From Clostridium merdae (GTDB lineage Bacteria > Bacillota > Clostridia > Oscillospirales > Acutalibacteraceae): DNA of 64,000 bases. Below are positions 50,610 through 58,961 of this stretch, piece after piece. The notes under the pieces are model-generated. The model was not told the origin of the DNA. It did no database searches and saw only the letters and a list, made by a program, of their open reading frames with translations. The position numbers were made by a program, and so were the translations under genes. The stretch spans positions 62,001 through 126,000 of the forward strand of contig NZ_FXLN01000002.1 of assembly GCF_900176635.1 (NCBI RefSeq). Direction: 5' to 3'. Each line of letters opens with the position of its first letter. Within the stretch, counting starts at the first letter, position 1.

Positions 50610-50909
50610 TAATAACTTGTAAATAAGAGAAAAAGCTTTTGTACTGTATTATGATAAGAATTAATAGAAAATTCAAAAAGAACAATTTTTAAAGAGTAGT
50701 TCATACCAAATACCAATGAAATAGGAGTGTTAAGGCTATTCTCGGGTATAATTTCACAGAACAACAATAAAAAAGAAAGAAATTTGCTGGGATTTTCGGG
50801 TGAACATTGAGTGAATGAGAGTGCTTGTCAATGTGCTTTTCTTGACAGTAAAATACAAAAGCATTACAATGAAAACACACAAAACCGGCTGGAAGAAAGG
50901 GAAAAAGGA

Positions 50910-51551
50910 ATGCGAGAGATAACAAAAAAATCAGCAATTCCAGTATACGCCGCCGCGGTGCCCTGGGTAATTGCAGCACTGGCCCTTCCGTTTTATCAGG
51001 CTTGGCACTTTGTGCTTGCTGCGGTCATTTCCGTTGTTGTTTATATTGGGATGAACCGTGTTTTTCCTGCAACTACAATTCTAGTGCCGGAGGAAGTGCG
51101 CCCTGCTGATACTGGGGATGCTACCGCGGATGCGCTGATTAATGATGGCCGCGAACAGTTAAAGCGCCTGCGTGAGCTTGATAATGGAATCGCCGACCCT
51201 GCAGTGAGTGCGCATATCGTTCGCATCTGCAATATTAGCGGCAAAATTTTTGCTTATCTAGAAAAAAATACGGCGAAAGCAACAAAGCTTCGTCTGTTTT
51301 TTAATTATTACTTGCCCACTACCGTGAAGCTGTTAGAAAGCTATGAGAACATGGCTTCGCAGGATATTTCCGGGGAAAATATTGAGTCTGCCATGCGGGG
51401 TGTGGAGGGGATACTCTCCAGTATTGAAGAAGCGTTTGAAAAACAGCTCGACCATCTATTTGCAGATGAAGCGCTGGATATTTCAACCGATATTACGGTA
51501 TTAGAAAATATGATGGCTCGAGAAGGGCTGGCAAAAGACAAACTAAAATAG
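50910..51551 (+). CDS. XpaC family (5-bromo-4-chloroindolyl phosphate hydrolysis) membrane protein
   Basis: 213 aa from ATG 50910, chosen because GAAAGGGAAAAAGGA precedes it. Two membrane segments near the start (about 11-28 and 34-50) are followed by a soluble helical domain with RIFPA-like basic loop, TGDATADALINDGREQLKRL and FFNYYLPTTVKLLESYENM, typical of XpaC. The family name comes from an old phosphatase screen; its true role is unclear. It usually accompanies TelA, as here (32-bp gap), in a membrane-stress operon. Confidence 0.8.
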   Translation: MREITKKSAIPVYAAAVPWVIAALALPFYQAWHFVLAAVISVVVYIGMNRVFPATTILVPEEVRPADTGDATADALINDGREQLKRLRELDNGIADPAVSAHIVRICNISGKIFAYLEKNTAKATKLRLFFNYYLPTTVKLLESYENMASQDISGENIESAMRGVEGILSSIEEAFEKQLDHLFADEALDISTDITVLENMMAREGLAKDKLK

Positions 51552-51583
51552 AACTGTAAATATGAAAGAAAGGGTGTTTTTCA

Positions 51584-52717
51584 ATGGAGCATCAGGATTT
51601 TGTGCCCGATTTGACTTTAGAACCTACCGCTGTAACCGTTCAGGGGGATTTGCAGGAGGAAGAGGCCTCCGCTCCAAAAGCGCTCGATAAAAGCCAATTG
51701 ACTCCGGAGGAGCAGAAGCTCGTAAGCGCGTTCTCACAAAAAATCGATTTAAAAGACACCAATCAGGTGCTTCAGTTTGGTTCGGGTGCGCAAAAAAAGA
51801 TTGCCGATTTCTCTGCTTCGGCACTTGCCAACGTTCGCACAAAGGATATGGGCGAGGTAGGCGGCATGCTTACTGATTTGGTAACTGAGCTAAAGGATAT
51901 GGAGTTAAAACCCGAAGACAAAAAGGGCATCTTCGGCTTTTTTAAGAAGACCAATAATCAGATTGCCGCAATCAAAACCAAGTACGATAAGGTTGAGGTA
52001 AATGTAGATAAAATTACCACAACGCTCGAGAATCACCAAATTCAGCTTATGAAAGATATTGCCATGCTCGATAAAATGTATGAGCAGAACCTCAACTATT
52101 TTAAAGAGGTTTCTATGTACATTCTGGCAGGCAGAGAAAAGCTGGAGAGCGTGCAGCAAAACGAGCTTCGCCTTGCACGTGAGAAAGCACAGCTTAGCGG
52201 CTTGCCGGAAGATGCTCAGGCGGCAAATGACCTTGCTAACCAGTGTAATCGTTTTGAAAAGAAGCTGCATGACCTTGAGCTGACCCGAATGATTTCCATT
52301 CAAATGGGTCCGCAGGTTCGCCTCATTCAGAACAACGACAGCCTGATGGCAGAGAAGATTCAGTCATCCCTGGTAAATACCATCCCCCTATGGAAGAGCC
52401 AGATGGTTCTTGCTTTGGGCTTAGCGCATTCGCAGCAAGCTTTGGAGGCACAGCGCAGCGTAACGGATATGACCAACCAGATGCTCCGCAAAAATGCTGA
52501 AATGCTGAAAATGGGTACCATCGAAACCGCAAAGGAATCGGAACGCGGTATTGTGGATATTGAAACGCTTCAGCAAACCAACCAAGCGCTCATCTCTACA
52601 TTGGAAGAGGTTCGCCGCATTCAATCGGATGGTGCACAAAAACGCCGTGCCGCTGAGGTAGAGCTGGGTCGTATTGAAGGCGAGCTAAAACAAAAGCTGT
52701 TGGAATTAAAGGATTAA
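51584..52717 (+). CDS. TelA family toxic-anion/envelope stress protein
   Basis: 377 aa, soluble and mostly helical, with long coiled coils (about 100-230 and 300-375). Family features are KKGIFGFFKKTNNQIAAIKTKYDKVE and LVNTIPLWKSQMVLALGLAHSQQALEAQ. TelA (B. subtilis YceH-like) proteins are linked to tellurite or antimicrobial tolerance; the mechanism is unknown. AAAGGGTGTTTTTCA precedes the ATG. It is followed by lemA (21 bp) and a TPM-domain gene, which suggests a joint envelope function. Confidence 0.88.
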   Translation: MEHQDFVPDLTLEPTAVTVQGDLQEEEASAPKALDKSQLTPEEQKLVSAFSQKIDLKDTNQVLQFGSGAQKKIADFSASALANVRTKDMGEVGGMLTDLVTELKDMELKPEDKKGIFGFFKKTNNQIAAIKTKYDKVEVNVDKITTTLENHQIQLMKDIAMLDKMYEQNLNYFKEVSMYILAGREKLESVQQNELRLAREKAQLSGLPEDAQAANDLANQCNRFEKKLHDLELTRMISIQMGPQVRLIQNNDSLMAEKIQSSLVNTIPLWKSQMVLALGLAHSQQALEAQRSVTDMTNQMLRKNAEMLKMGTIETAKESERGIVDIETLQQTNQALISTLEEVRRIQSDGAQKRRAAEVELGRIEGELKQKLLELKD

Positions 52718-52738
52718 TCATTATCTCAGGAGGGAATC

Positions 52739-53308
52739 ATGGATTTGCTAAAAAGCCGGAAAACGGCGTGGGCAGTTTTGGTCGTAGTGGTTGTCTTGTC
52801 GGTACTGTTGGGGTCGGTGCGTTCTGTATCCTCGCTGCGCCAGCAGGCAGACCAGGCTTTTACACAGGGCACACGTGGGGACGGCTTGGGGATTTCTCAT
52901 TATTTAGAATCAAGGGTCTCTCTATCGGGTAATCTAATAACAGTTGCCGTTCGGTATTTGGATGGAAACGACGCGCGCGTCACGGCGCTGCGGCAAGCGG
53001 CAGACAATTTAGCGCAGGCACAAACACTGCCCGCCAAATACCAGGCGAATCAAACCTTGCAGCCTGCCTTCCAATCGGTTTACGATGCCATGGAGGGCTT
53101 GTATCTCTCGCAAAAGGATGAAGATTACCGCGTTCGGCTCTTGGCAGATTTTAAATCGCGCGATGATTCCATCCGTTACGATGGGTACAACAAATTGGCA
53201 CAGAACTTTAATGATCAGGTGTTAAGGGCATCACCCGGCGGTGGATTGGCATCCATTTTTGGTGTTCGCCCCCTTGAGCTGTATTCGATGACGGGAGGAA
53301 ACAAATGA
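52739..53308 (+). CDS. LemA family protein
   Basis: 189 aa. One N-terminal membrane anchor (about 9-26) and a helical bundle ending in YNKLAQNFNDQVLRASPGGG and FGVRPLELY, the C-terminal LemA signature (family form Y-N-x-x-x-x-x-x-N ... FG-x-x-x-x). The N-terminal half is divergent: the usual HDLIPNLV-like motif is replaced by SRVSLSGNLITVAVRYL. The stop overlaps the next start (ATGA), so it is translationally coupled to the TPM protein, a common pairing. AGGAGGGAATC precedes the ATG. Confidence 0.8.
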   Translation: MDLLKSRKTAWAVLVVVVVLSVLLGSVRSVSSLRQQADQAFTQGTRGDGLGISHYLESRVSLSGNLITVAVRYLDGNDARVTALRQAADNLAQAQTLPAKYQANQTLQPAFQSVYDAMEGLYLSQKDEDYRVRLLADFKSRDDSIRYDGYNKLAQNFNDQVLRASPGGGLASIFGVRPLELYSMTGGNK

Positions 53309-54279
53309 AAAAGCGCGTAAGTGTGCTTTTAGCAGTAACCCTATTGCTATCTGTATGGTTTGCTCTGCCTGTTTCAGCAGAAGTGAAGATACCGGAACAC
53401 ACAACACAGTTTTACGTGAATGATTTTGCTGGTGTTCTCAACAATGAAACAAAAAATGGAATTATGAACGCCAATATTGAGCTTCAACAAAAAACAGGTG
53501 CGCAGATTGTGGTAACAACCGTGGATTTTTTGGATGGGGCCGATATTAACGATTATGCCTATCGAATGTTTAGTGAGTGGCAAATCGGTTCCAAAGAAAA
53601 AAATAACGGTGTTTTATTACTGTTGGCCATTGGTGACGATAACTACCGTGTAGTACCCGGCTATGGAATTGAAAATGACCTTTCATCTGGCGACCTCAAA
53701 CAGATGCTAAACAAATATTTGGAGCCGGATTTTGCCGCAAAAAACTACGATGCCGGAGTGCGTAAAACGTTTGAAGCACTGATTCAGTGGTACGATAATC
53801 ACTACAATGTGACCATTACCGGAAAAACATCGAATTACCAAGGGCAAAGCATCTCAGGTGGTGGTGGAAGCTACCGCAATACAAGCCAACGTTCCAGTGG
53901 TTCCAGAAATGTATTCGGCTCATTCTTTTTTATGTTAATCCTATTTTTTGTATTTCGGTCCCTTTTCTCCCGCAGGCGGTACAGAGGACCGTACGGCGGT
54001 GGGGGGTATTATGGAGGCGGATATAACCAGGGCGGTGGCTCTTGGTTTTGGCCGTTCCTATGGGGCAGCATGTGGGGCTCTAGTCGCTCAAGAGGCTACA
54101 GAAACAACCGCCACGACGATGATGACGATAACCACGGTGGTTGGTTTGGCGGCGGTGGCGGTGGTTCCAGCGGAGGCGGCAGCGGTTGGTTCGGCGGCGG
54201 AGGCGGCGGCTTTGGTGGAGGCGGTGGCTTTAGCGGCGGTGGCGGTGGTTCCAGCGGAGGCGGAGCGGGCCGTTTTTAA
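53305..54279 (+). CDS. TPM domain protein with glycine-rich tail (YgcG type)
   Basis: 324 aa. Signal peptide (about 1-26, ending SAEV), a TPM domain (about 30-165; YVNDFAGVLNNETKNGI, TVDFLDGADINDYAYRMFSEW, GDDNYRVVPGYGIE), one membrane helix (about 208-225, FFFMLILFFVFRSLF) followed by arginines, and a very Gly/Ser-rich tail (about 230-324). Proteins of this type sit in the envelope; a phosphatase activity was shown for some plant relatives, but the bacterial role is open. It is coupled to the LemA gene. Confidence 0.85.
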   Translation: MKKRVSVLLAVTLLLSVWFALPVSAEVKIPEHTTQFYVNDFAGVLNNETKNGIMNANIELQQKTGAQIVVTTVDFLDGADINDYAYRMFSEWQIGSKEKNNGVLLLLAIGDDNYRVVPGYGIENDLSSGDLKQMLNKYLEPDFAAKNYDAGVRKTFEALIQWYDNHYNVTITGKTSNYQGQSISGGGGSYRNTSQRSSGSRNVFGSFFFMLILFFVFRSLFSRRRYRGPYGGGGYYGGGYNQGGGSWFWPFLWGSMWGSSRSRGYRNNRHDDDDDNHGGWFGGGGGGSSGGGSGWFGGGGGGFGGGGGFSGGGGGSSGGGAGRF

Positions 54280-54395
54280 CAATTGCATTTATTCCAGCAA
54301 GATTAGACATTTTTTTCACATTCGGTGTTCTATATTTAGAATATAGGTTGCTGTATTGCCTTAGTTGCACGTTAAAACTAGGAATCATGAATAGA

Positions 54396-54418
54396 AAATG
54401 CCCCTTGTGGGGCTTTTC
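54396..54418 (+). terminator. Short hairpin after the TPM gene
   Basis: GCCCC/GGGGC with a 4-nt loop, A-rich before and TTTTC after. Confidence 0.55.
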
Positions 54419-54481
54419 TACACTTTTGTTCGAGATTGTTTTCTAACCAATGAAATACTCTAGAAATATGAGGTTTTCAGC

Positions 54482-55090
54482 ATGAAAGCAAATTTCTCAA
54501 CACCTGCTCAAGATTACTACGATATGGTAAAGAGGCAATCGCGAATGCTTGGGGATCACGATTTGTACACGGTCTGCCATTCTCTTCGTGTTGCCCGTAC
54601 CAGTTATTTTATTGCGCATCTTTTGGGGCTTACTTCTGAGCAATGCAGGCGAGTGTATTACGCCGCCAATGCGCACGATATTGGCAAAATAGGAATACCA
54701 GATGAAATTCTTCATAAAAGAGGAAGTTTAACTGCGGATGAATGGATTATTATGAAGCAGCATTCGGCGCTGGGTGCGGGAATGCTGATGCAGTCTGAGC
54801 CAATGTCTGGAGTCGCTTATATTGTGTGGTGCCACCATGAGCGTTTTGATGGGACTGGCTACCCCAATAGATTAACTGGCGAGCAAATTCCACTGGAGTC
54901 ACGCATTATTGCGGTGTGTGATTCTTTCGATGCAATGAAGAGCAAACGAGCATACCGTGATTCTCTGCCAGACAAAACGTGTCAAAATGAGATTGAAAAG
55001 AACATAGGGGTTATGTACGACCCGGTTGTGGCTGAGTTGGTTCTGGAAAATTGGCAGACCATGCAAAAGCTGCAAGGTGCAGGTGTTTAA
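54482..55090 (+). CDS. HD-GYP domain phosphohydrolase
   Basis: 202 aa, a stand-alone HD-GYP domain. Visible are HSLRVARTSYFIAHLLG (first His), AHDIGKIGIPDEIL (HD pair), KQHSALG, and HHERFDGTGYPNRLTG (HHE and GYP), followed by AVCDSFDAMKSKRAYR. Such domains hydrolyse cyclic di-GMP or related dinucleotides. No receiver or sensory domain is attached. The ATG at 54482 has only GAGGTTTTCAGC ahead of it. It is monocistronic, ending before a terminator. Confidence 0.9.
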   Translation: MKANFSTPAQDYYDMVKRQSRMLGDHDLYTVCHSLRVARTSYFIAHLLGLTSEQCRRVYYAANAHDIGKIGIPDEILHKRGSLTADEWIIMKQHSALGAGMLMQSEPMSGVAYIVWCHHERFDGTGYPNRLTGEQIPLESRIIAVCDSFDAMKSKRAYRDSLPDKTCQNEIEKNIGVMYDPVVAELVLENWQTMQKLQGAGV

Positions 55091-55102
55091 ATAAATGAAA
55101 TA

Positions 55103-55140
55103 CGGCAGGCTCCAAAATAAGGAGCCTGCCGCTTTGCTTT
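55103..55140 (+). terminator. Terminator after the HD-GYP gene
   Basis: CGGCAGGCTCC pairs with GGAGCCTGCCG over a 7-nt loop, followed by CTTTGCTTTG. Confidence 0.8.
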
Positions 55141-55202
55141 GTTTCAAAAAAAGCCATTGCTATATTACTGATAGTGATATTACAGGATACAAGAACTCCA
55201 TA

Positions 55203-55237
55203 AAGAATAACCACCGGCTACGCCGGTGGTTATTCTT
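55203..55237. repeat. Perfect 16-bp stem-loop between convergent genes
   Basis: AAGAATAACCACCGGC and its exact complement are separated by three bases (TAC), followed by GCTTTTAG. It lies between two other terminators, with no gene of its own. Confidence 0.7.
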
Positions 55238-55281
55238 GCTTTTAGCGAAGTGTTATAGCGTATGAAAATGGAGTAATAAAC

Positions 55282-55316
55282 AAAAAACTCTCTAGCGGAC
55301 AAAGTAGAGAGTTTTC
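55282..55316 (-). terminator. Terminator after the DtxR-type gene
   Basis: AAAACTCTCTA pairs with TAGAGAGTTTT; on the minus strand it ends in TTTTTTG. Can serve both directions. Confidence 0.8.
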
Positions 55317-55356
55317 TCATATTATATTTGTAATAATAGAATTCCGGTAAGATTAA

Positions 55357-55740
55357 CTACGATTCACTAGGCTGCTGGCGGCTCTGCCAATATTCCCGAA
55401 GCTTCTGAAAACTCTCAGCGCTAATGGCATGCTCCAAACGGCAAGCATCCTCTTTGGCGATCGATTCTTCCACGCCAAGCTTCATCAACAATTCCGACAA
55501 AAGGGTGTGCCTTTCGTAGATTCTCTCCGCAATTTCCCGCCCACTATCCGTAAGCTCAATATACCCGTTGTCATCCATTGTAATTAGGCCGTTTTCACGG
55601 AACTGCTTCATTGCATGGCTTACGCTGGGCCTGGAAAAACTCATCTCGTTCGCAATGTCAATGGAGCGAACTTCTCCCTTGCTACTCTTTAAAACCAGAA
55701 TCGTTTCCAAATAATTTTCTGCGGATTCCTGTATTTTCAC
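55357..55740 (-). CDS. DtxR/MntR family metal-dependent repressor
   Basis: 127 aa from GTG 55740, preceded by GGGGGGAG; an in-frame ATG six codons earlier overlaps that site. N-terminal winged helix (about 1-65; SAENYLETILVLK, RSIDIANEMSFSRPSVSHAMKQF) and the dimerisation/metal domain with ERHTLLSELLMKLGV and DACRLEHAIS, the usual metal-ligand segments. There is no SH3-like third domain. It would sense Fe(II) or Mn(II); the divergent feo operon favours iron. The N-terminal DtxR Cys position cannot be assigned with confidence. Confidence 0.88.
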   Translation of the reverse strand: MKIQESAENYLETILVLKSSKGEVRSIDIANEMSFSRPSVSHAMKQFRENGLITMDDNGYIELTDSGREIAERIYERHTLLSELLMKLGVEESIAKEDACRLEHAISAESFQKLREYWQSRQQPSES

Positions 55741-55857
55741 GCATACTCCCCCCTTCAAAATTGTTATTTCTTATCATACCATAAACGTGCACTTTTTACA
55801 ACGCTCCAAAAAGCCGGAATTTGTTAACTTTTTTGTAAAAAAACAAGGGATAGGTTG

Positions 55858-55915
55858 TTGACTTGTTCCGTTAGCTATGATAAACTAAATAAGCAAAAGG
55901 TTAGCATGCGCTAAC
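55858..55915 (+). promoter_or_regulatory. Promoter and operator-like palindrome of the feo operon
   Basis: TTGACT (55858-55863), 17 nt and TAAACT (55881-55886) form a promoter. Downstream, GTTAGC and GCTAAC flank ATGC (55900-55915), well placed for repression. A further GTTAGC half-site lies in the spacer (about 55870-55875). The half-sites resemble those of DtxR-type boxes, but the spacing is wider. Confidence 0.65.
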
Positions 55916-55976
55916 TTTGTTCGATTAATCATAAAACCGATGCTGGCAAAATACAATTTGCCTAGGAGGTAACGAT

Positions 55977-56186
55977 ATGCCGCTTACAATGGCAAAAGCT
56001 GGAGAAAGAAACTTAATTAAGAAAGTAACCGGCAAAGATGAAGTTCGCCGTTTTCTCGCCTCTTTGGGTTTTGTTGAGGGTGAAAGTGTTACGGTAGTCA
56101 GTGAAATTGCTGGCAATATGATTTTGAATATCAAGGATACCCGAGTAGCACTGGATAAAACCATGGCAAATCGGATTATGATATGA
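55977..56186 (+). CDS. FeoA domain protein 1
   Basis: 69 aa SH3-like FeoA domain (MPLTMAKAGERNLIKKVTGKDEVRRFLASLGFVEG by position 1-35; VTVVSEIAGNMILNIKDTRVALDK). FeoA supports ferrous iron uptake through FeoB. AGGAGGTAACGAT precedes the ATG. It is the first of two FeoA genes, 25 bp before the second. Confidence 0.9.
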   Translation: MPLTMAKAGERNLIKKVTGKDEVRRFLASLGFVEGESVTVVSEIAGNMILNIKDTRVALDKTMANRIMI

Positions 56187-56211
56187 ATATAAGAAAAGAG
56201 GTTGAGGCTTG

Positions 56212-56433
56212 ATGAAGACTCTTAAGGAGGTTCAGCTCGGGGAAACCGTTACTGTGGTAAAGCTCCACGGAGTGGGAGCTGTAAAACGCAGGATTATGGA
56301 CATGGGCATCACAAAAGGCGCTCAAGTGTTCGTACGTAAAGTTGCCCCGCTGGGGGATCCGATTGAAGTGAAGGTTCGCGATTATGAGCTGAGCCTGCGC
56401 AAAGCGGACGCGGAATTGATTGAAGTGGAATGA
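56212..56433 (+). CDS. FeoA domain protein 2
   Basis: 73 aa, a second FeoA domain with VVKLHGVGAVKRRIMDMGITKGAQVFVRKVAPLGDPIEVKVRDYELSLRK (by position about 15-64), close to the canonical FeoA that ends in L-R-x-x-E/D-A. The start ATG at 56212 is preferred over the TTG just before it. It is followed by feoB after about 70 bp. Two FeoA genes before one FeoB are common in Clostridia. Confidence 0.92.
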   Translation: MKTLKEVQLGETVTVVKLHGVGAVKRRIMDMGITKGAQVFVRKVAPLGDPIEVKVRDYELSLRKADAELIEVE

Positions 56434-56506
56434 TTGCCCCTGCTAAGGGCACTCTGGCGGCACTGTGTTAGTCAAGACTTCCGCAAAAAACGAGGAGGAA
56501 CGAAAC

Positions 56507-58645
56507 ATGTCTATAAAATTAGCGCTTGCGGGCAACCCGAACTGTGGTAAAACCACTTTATTTAACGAGTTGACCGGCTCGTCTCAATATGTGGGTAACT
56601 GGCCCGGAGTTACTGTGGAGAAAAAGGAAGGAAAGCTGAAAGGACATAAGGATGTTATTGTAACAGACCTGCCCGGTATTTATTCTCTTTCTCCCTATAC
56701 ATTGGAAGAAGTGGTAACCCGCAATTACTTAATCCATGAAAATCCGGATGTAATTGTAAACCTGGTGGATGCCTCTAACTTGGAGCGCAACCTCTACCTG
56801 ACCACCCAATTGGTAGAAATGGGTCTGCCGGTGGTTCTGGTACTAAACATGATGGATATTGTTCGTAAAAACGGCGATACCATTGATTCCAAAAAAATCG
56901 GCGAAACGCTTGGCTGCCCGGTGGTTGAGATTTCTGCACTGAAATCGGAGGGCACACAAGAGCTTATTGCTGCGGCGCTTAGCGCGGCTCAGCAAAAGCC
57001 GCATGCGATTGCGGCTACCTTTAGCGATTCGGTAGAAGTGGCATTACAGCAGGTTGTGCAAATGCTGCCAAACAGTATGAAGAACCGCCACCAGCGTTGG
57101 CTTGCCATTAAGCTCTTTGAGCGCGATGAGAAAATGCTTGCAGAAGCGGGCTATTCCGAAAAAGAGCGTGCGAAACTCGAAGAGATTATTGTGAAGTGTG
57201 AAAACGAACTTGATGATGATACCGAGTCCATTATCACCAATGAGCGCTACGAGTACATTGCCAAGGTCATTCATAAGAGCTATAAAAAGAAGGTAACTGG
57301 CCTTACCACCTCCGATAAAATTGACCGAATCGTAACCAACCGAATTTTGGCTCTGCCCATTTTCGCTTTGATTATGTGGTTTGTTTACTATGTGTCCATC
57401 TCAACAGTAGGTACCGCGATGACCGACTGGGTAAACGATGTTCTTTTTGGCGATATTGTTCCGCCGAAGATTGAAGCGTTCCTCGTTTCCGTTGGAAGCG
57501 CAGACTGGCTGAATTCACTGATTTTGGATGGTATTATTGCTGGTGTTGGTGCCGTTTTGGGCTTCTTGCCACAGATGCTGACCATGTTCCTGTTCCTCGC
57601 TATTTTGGAGGACTGTGGCTACATGGCTCGTATTGCATTTATTATGGACCGTATTTTCCGCCGTTTTGGTCTCTCGGGTAAATCCTTTATCCCGATTCTA
57701 ATCGGAACCGGCTGCGGAGTTCCCGGTATCATGGCTTCCCGTACCATTGAAAATGACCATGACCGAAAGCTTACCGTAATAACCACTACGTTTATTCCGT
57801 GCAGTGCAAAGCTGCCGATTATTGCCTTGATTGCGGGTGCCATGTTCCCGGATTCTACTTGGGTAGGGCCCTCTGCTTACTTCCTTGGCATTTTTGCAAT
57901 TATAGTTTCGGGTATTATCCTGAAAAAGACTAGCATATTTACTGGCGACCCGGCTCCGTTTGTTATGGAGCTTCCGGCTTACCATGTGCCGGGTGCGAAG
58001 GGCGTTCTCATTCACATGTGGGATCGTGGAAAGGCATTTATTAAAAAGGCTGGTACCATCATCCTGCTGGCAACCGTTTTCATTTGGTTCCTCAGCTCCT
58101 TCGGCTGGAATATGGAAATGGTAGACGTAGAAGATTCCATTCTTGCGACCCTGGGTAATTTCATTGCACCGTTGTTTGCACCGTTAGGCTTTGATAACTG
58201 GAAGTTCGCCGTTGCAACCATTACCGGTTTGATTGCAAAAGAAAACGTGGTTGGCACCTTCGGCATCCTGTTTGGTTTTGCCGAGGTTGCAGAGGATGGC
58301 GCAGAGGTTTGGAGCAACCTGCAGGCGGCTGTGTCGCCGTTGGCTGCTTATGCATTCCTCGCATTCAACCTTCTTTGCGCTCCATGCTTTGCTGCGATTG
58401 GTGCGGCTCGTTCTGAGCTTGGCTCCGCAAAGTGGACGATGTTCTCCGTTGGTTACCAAACCTTGTTCGCTTATATTATCTCTCTTATTATTTACCAAAC
58501 CGGCAGCCTCATTATGGGCGGCGGCTTTGGATTCTGGACCGCGGTGGCGTTTGTGCTGATTGCCGCACTTCTGTACCTTTTGGTTCGTAAGCCGGCTGGC
58601 ACAAATTCTACTGGCAAGCGTTTAAACAGAAAGGTGTCTGTGTAA
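56507..58645 (+). CDS. feoB: Ferrous iron transporter FeoB
   Basis: 712 aa from ATG 56507, preceded by GGAGGAACGAAAC. N-terminal G domain: GNPNCGKTTLFNEL (G1), WPGVTVEKKEG, DLPGIYSL (G3), LNMMD (G4). Then a helical GDI region (about 170-265) and two Gate domains with the Cys-bearing GTGCGVPGIMASRT and LCAPCFAAIGAARSE. It imports Fe(II) across the membrane. Under control of the GTTAGC palindrome and, by inference, the DtxR-type repressor. Confidence 0.96.
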   Translation: MSIKLALAGNPNCGKTTLFNELTGSSQYVGNWPGVTVEKKEGKLKGHKDVIVTDLPGIYSLSPYTLEEVVTRNYLIHENPDVIVNLVDASNLERNLYLTTQLVEMGLPVVLVLNMMDIVRKNGDTIDSKKIGETLGCPVVEISALKSEGTQELIAAALSAAQQKPHAIAATFSDSVEVALQQVVQMLPNSMKNRHQRWLAIKLFERDEKMLAEAGYSEKERAKLEEIIVKCENELDDDTESIITNERYEYIAKVIHKSYKKKVTGLTTSDKIDRIVTNRILALPIFALIMWFVYYVSISTVGTAMTDWVNDVLFGDIVPPKIEAFLVSVGSADWLNSLILDGIIAGVGAVLGFLPQMLTMFLFLAILEDCGYMARIAFIMDRIFRRFGLSGKSFIPILIGTGCGVPGIMASRTIENDHDRKLTVITTTFIPCSAKLPIIALIAGAMFPDSTWVGPSAYFLGIFAIIVSGIILKKTSIFTGDPAPFVMELPAYHVPGAKGVLIHMWDRGKAFIKKAGTIILLATVFIWFLSSFGWNMEMVDVEDSILATLGNFIAPLFAPLGFDNWKFAVATITGLIAKENVVGTFGILFGFAEVAEDGAEVWSNLQAAVSPLAAYAFLAFNLLCAPCFAAIGAARSELGSAKWTMFSVGYQTLFAYIISLIIYQTGSLIMGGGFGFWTAVAFVLIAALLYLLVRKPAGTNSTGKRLNRKVSV

Positions 58646-58648
58646 ACT

Positions 58649-58804
58649 ATGGCTACTGTTATAATTTCAATTATAGTGTTTGGCGGAATTGCTTTTGCAG
58701 CTTACCAGACCTACCGTACCCATAAATCGGGTGGATGCAGCGGATGCAGTGGTAGCTGCGGTGGATGCCCCTCACAGCAGGAGCAGGCACACCATAAAAA
58801 ATAA
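58649..58804 (+). CDS. FeoB-associated Cys-rich membrane protein
   Basis: 51 aa, MATVIISIIVFGGIAFAAYQ then a Cys-rich tail (GGCSGCSGSCGGC). One membrane helix (about 3-20) plus five Cys in the pattern C-x2-C-x3-C-x2-C is the FeoB-associated Cys-rich family. It starts 3 bp after the feoB stop and likely works with FeoB, perhaps handling Fe(II). No clear ribosome site is visible apart from AAAGGTGTCTGTG within feoB. Confidence 0.85.
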   Translation: MATVIISIIVFGGIAFAAYQTYRTHKSGGCSGCSGSCGGCPSQQEQAHHKK

Positions 58805-58843
58805 AGTGCATTATTTTTAGGATTTAACTGGCGACTTAGCCGG

Positions 58844-58907
58844 TTGACAATAGAGTTAGCAATACCGCTAACTCTATTGTTTAAACCGCTAGTTAGATAC
58901 AACTAAC
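58844..58907 (+). promoter_or_regulatory. Promoter-like box and two GTTAG/CTAAC inverted repeats
   Basis: TTGACA (58844-58849) overlaps a 12-bp inverted repeat, AATAGAGTTAGC/GCTAACTCTATT (58849-58878, 6-nt loop). A second repeat, GTTAG-ATACAA-CTAAC, lies at 58892-58907. They match the words in the feo operator, so the following genes may be under the same metal control. No T run follows the hairpin, so an operator is favoured over a terminator. Confidence 0.55.
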
Positions 58908-58961
58908 CAGAAAATCAATCAACATGAAATGTTTTTAAAGAGAAAGGATGGTAAGAAAAGT

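Noticed and set aside
54000..54290. Glycine-rich coding repeats, possible CRISPR-like or tandem array
   Set aside because: They are GGC/GGT codons of the TPM protein tail with no regular spacers.
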